NCBI GenBank assembly: GCA_001799195.1
Contig: MGSU01000056.1
Span: 1 to 5,458 of the forward strand
Direction: 5' to 3'
Source of the DNA: Deltaproteobacteria bacterium RIFOXYA12_FULL_61_11
GTDB lineage: Bacteria; Bdellovibrionota_F; JAHFAK01; YA12-FULL-61-11
DNA length: 5,458 bases
The notes below the pieces were generated by a model. That model was not told the DNA's origin, did no database searches, and saw only the letters and a program-made list of their open reading frames with translations. Positions 3,927-5,458 of the stretch are shown here, in pieces; position 1 is the first letter of the stretch; each line of letters opens with the position of its first letter. A program made the position numbers and the translations under genes.

Positions 3927-4241
3927 TCCCTCTTCCAGGTCAGCTCTTTGGTGATGCGCGAGGAAGGCCTTGGTGCGTCTGCTTTCTGGGTTAGCCCTGC
4001 TTTGCTTGCCGTCAAATCGACCCGATAGTACCCTTGTCCGCATGGAGAGGGTTGTGATGAGAGATGCGCGTGGAAACCGAGTCCGGCTTTGGAGTCCGGC
4101 TTCCTGGTTCCGACCCCGGGCGCCCAGTTGAAACCGAATGTGGTTTACAGGCTTAGAACCGCACCGACTGGCAGACGTTTCAACGTCAAGCTCAGGGTTC
4201 CGGACGACGAGAGCCTGGCTCGGATCCAAGTCCTGGCAGCC
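3927..4241. other. Intergenic stretch between the repeat cluster and the kinase gene, no gene seen
   Basis: About 315 nt with no credible coding frame on either strand. Small features: an 11-nt direct repeat GAGTCCGGCTT at 4079-4089 and 4092-4102 (period 13), and a 6-bp dyad GACGTT/AACGTC with a 2-nt centre at 4174-4187. The dyad lies 55 nt downstream of the kinase stop on the minus strand and has no T-tract, so no clear intrinsic terminator for the kinase is visible. Confidence 0.4.
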
Positions 4242-5458
4242 CTACGCGAGCAGCTTGTGAAGAACTCGCGCCAGGTCGCTCTTGCGAAACGGCTTGAGAA
4301 GCAACTCAGCGACCCCAGCGGCCCGAGCTTGGTCCGGGGTGATACCGTCAGCGTAGGCGGTCGTCAGAATTACCGGTAACCTCTTCGGACACACCCGCGC
4401 AGCCGCCGCCACTTCCAGACCGCCGACCTCGGGCATCCGTAAATCAGTCACTACCGCGTCATACTCGTCCGCGTGCAGGTCGAGTTCGGCGATTGCCTCC
4501 GACCCGCTGGTGAACCACCGGACGCGGTATCCCAGCGACTCGAGCAACTGACTGCTTGTATCACACACCCGCCGCTCGTCGTCTACGAACAGCACCCGCA
4601 GCCCATCGCCAGGCGCGTCCGGCTCGGGTTGCTCTGCTCGCTCTGGCTTCCCCTCGACGCGAGGCAGAAAGACCCGAAAGGTGCTGCCCTTGCCGATCCT
4701 GCTCTCGGCGAGGACCGTGCCACCGGAGCCGGTAACGATGCCGTGTACGAGCGCCAAACCCATGCCGTTCCCTTGGCCGACAGGCTTGGTAGTGAAGAAC
4801 GGCTCGAAGATGCGATCGAGAGTTCGCTGGTCCATGCCACAACCGGTATCCGTGACTTCAAGAACCCGGTAGGGACCTGCGGGGAAAGAGTCACCGACTC
4901 GCGGATCGCCGAGCTCGAGCACTTCGTCATGAAGCCGCACATCGAGTCGCCCACCGGACGCAGCCATGGCCTGGAGGGCGTTGGTGAGCAGATTGAGCAC
5001 CACCTGATGGACCTGCGTCGGGTTGGCCATGACCGTGAAGGGTCGGTCCGGCACGTCGAGGTGCAGCGCGATCGAGGGTTGGAGACTGCCCTGCACGAGC
5101 TTCGCCGTCTCTTTCACGAGCGACCCCAGATCCAAAGGATGTGGGTCGAGCTGGACCTGTCGGCTGAAGGTCAGCACCTGCCCAATGAGCTCCGCGGCGC
5201 GTTCGATCGCGGCAACGAGTTGCTCGACGTGGGGCGCCGCCGGACTCTTCTCGGGGAGCAAACCCTGCACGATGTCGGTGTAGGCAAACATGTAAGTGAG
5301 GATGTTGTTGAAGTCGTGCGCGATGCCGCCCGCCAGCGTTCCCACCGCCTCGAGTCGCTGCATCCTGGCGATACGCTCCTCGAGCAGCTGTTTCTCCCGC
5401 TCAACCCGACGCGCCTCGCTCCGATCGACAATGACCTCGAAGCCGCCGAGGATCTCTC
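4242..5458 (-). CDS. Hybrid sensor histidine kinase with C-terminal receiver domain, 5' end outside window
   Basis: 404 complete residues read from the window edge to TAG at 4244-4242; the real start is outside. It opens with GGFEVIVDRSEA, like the end of a PAS domain, then a charged linker helix (about residues 14-31). HisKA follows with LAGGIAHDFNNIL: phosphoacceptor H47, the HDFNN type. The HATPase domain shows an N-box (NLLTNALQ, N159), G1 (DTGCGMD, 203-209), an F-box (FEPFFTTK, 217-224) and G2 (GQGNGMGLAL, 227-236). A Pro/Glu-rich linker leads to a receiver domain with acidic pair D292-D293, phosphoacceptor D338 in VVTDLRMP, T366 and K388 in LKPF. All catalytic positions are intact, so autophosphorylation on H47 and transfer to D338 are expected. 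No output domain is attached; a separate Hpt protein or response regulator is probably needed. The input signal cannot be read here. It has no paired regulator within the window. Confidence 0.93.
   Translation of the reverse strand, partial: EILGGFEVIVDRSEARRVEREKQLLEERIARMQRLEAVGTLAGGIAHDFNNILTYMFAYTDIVQGLLPEKSPAAPHVEQLVAAIERAAELIGQVLTFSRQVQLDPHPLDLGSLVKETAKLVQGSLQPSIALHLDVPDRPFTVMANPTQVHQVVLNLLTNALQAMAASGGRLDVRLHDEVLELGDPRVGDSFPAGPYRVLEVTDTGCGMDQRTLDRIFEPFFTTKPVGQGNGMGLALVHGIVTGSGGTVLAESRIGKGSTFRVFLPRVEGKPERAEQPEPDAPGDGLRVLFVDDERRVCDTSSQLLESLGYRVRWFTSGSEAIAELDLHADEYDAVVTDLRMPEVGGLEVAAAARVCPKRLPVILTTAYADGITPDQARAAGVAELLLKPFRKSDLARVLHKLLA

Noticed and set aside
3543-4229. Minus-strand open frame of 228 residues
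   Set aside because: It covers REP copy 3, the terminator-like hairpin and the transposase C-terminal fragment in antisense, and I see no family motif.
4089-4379. Plus-strand open frame of 96 residues
   Set aside because: Nearly half is antisense to the receiver-domain end of the kinase. The rest (4089-4241) is too short and has no recognisable motif or ribosome binding site.

Overview
This is a GC-rich proteobacterial window, most likely from a gammaproteobacterium. The best lineage clue is an acyltransferase that closely resembles, from memory, the enterobacterial YihG family; no search was possible. Intact genes occupy both ends, all on the minus strand, and about 2 kb of gene-poor, repeat-rich DNA lies between them.

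Right end (4242-5458): the 3' part of a hybrid sensor histidine kinase. It has the end of a PAS-like region, a linker helix, a HisKA H-box of the HDFNN type, an HATPase domain and a fused receiver domain, with all key residues visible. The 5' end lies outside the window.

Left end (1-2343), transcribed right to left: a small tandem CBS-domain protein (1817-2263), a YihG-like lysophospholipid acyltransferase (834-1751), and a divergent branched-chain-aminotransferase-like fold-type IV PLP enzyme (702 to beyond position 1). They are co-directional with gaps of 65 and 131 nt. A sigma70-like promoter lies just upstream of the CBS gene, so they may form one operon, possibly with a second promoter before the aminotransferase. 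CBS domains commonly sense adenine nucleotides, so an energy-sensing protein beside membrane-lipid and amino-acid metabolism is plausible, but this is inference.

Middle (2344-4241): no intact gene. It holds the remains of a REP-associated tyrosine transposase (RAYT, Y1/HUH family). An N-terminal piece (2697-2897) stops exactly where the second His of the HxH motif should be. A C-terminal-like piece in the same orientation (about 3576-3713) follows roughly 0.65 kb later and ends at a terminator-like hairpin. The DNA between the pieces is packed with perfect inverted repeats (13, 12, 11, 10, 7 and 6 bp arms). Three copies of a roughly 50-nt REP-like unit lie before, within and after the broken transposase, all in the same direction. 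Each copy has a 34-nt conserved head followed by a GGAG and a variable hairpin. This looks like a decayed REPtron (transposase plus its REP substrates) and is the most interesting part of the window.
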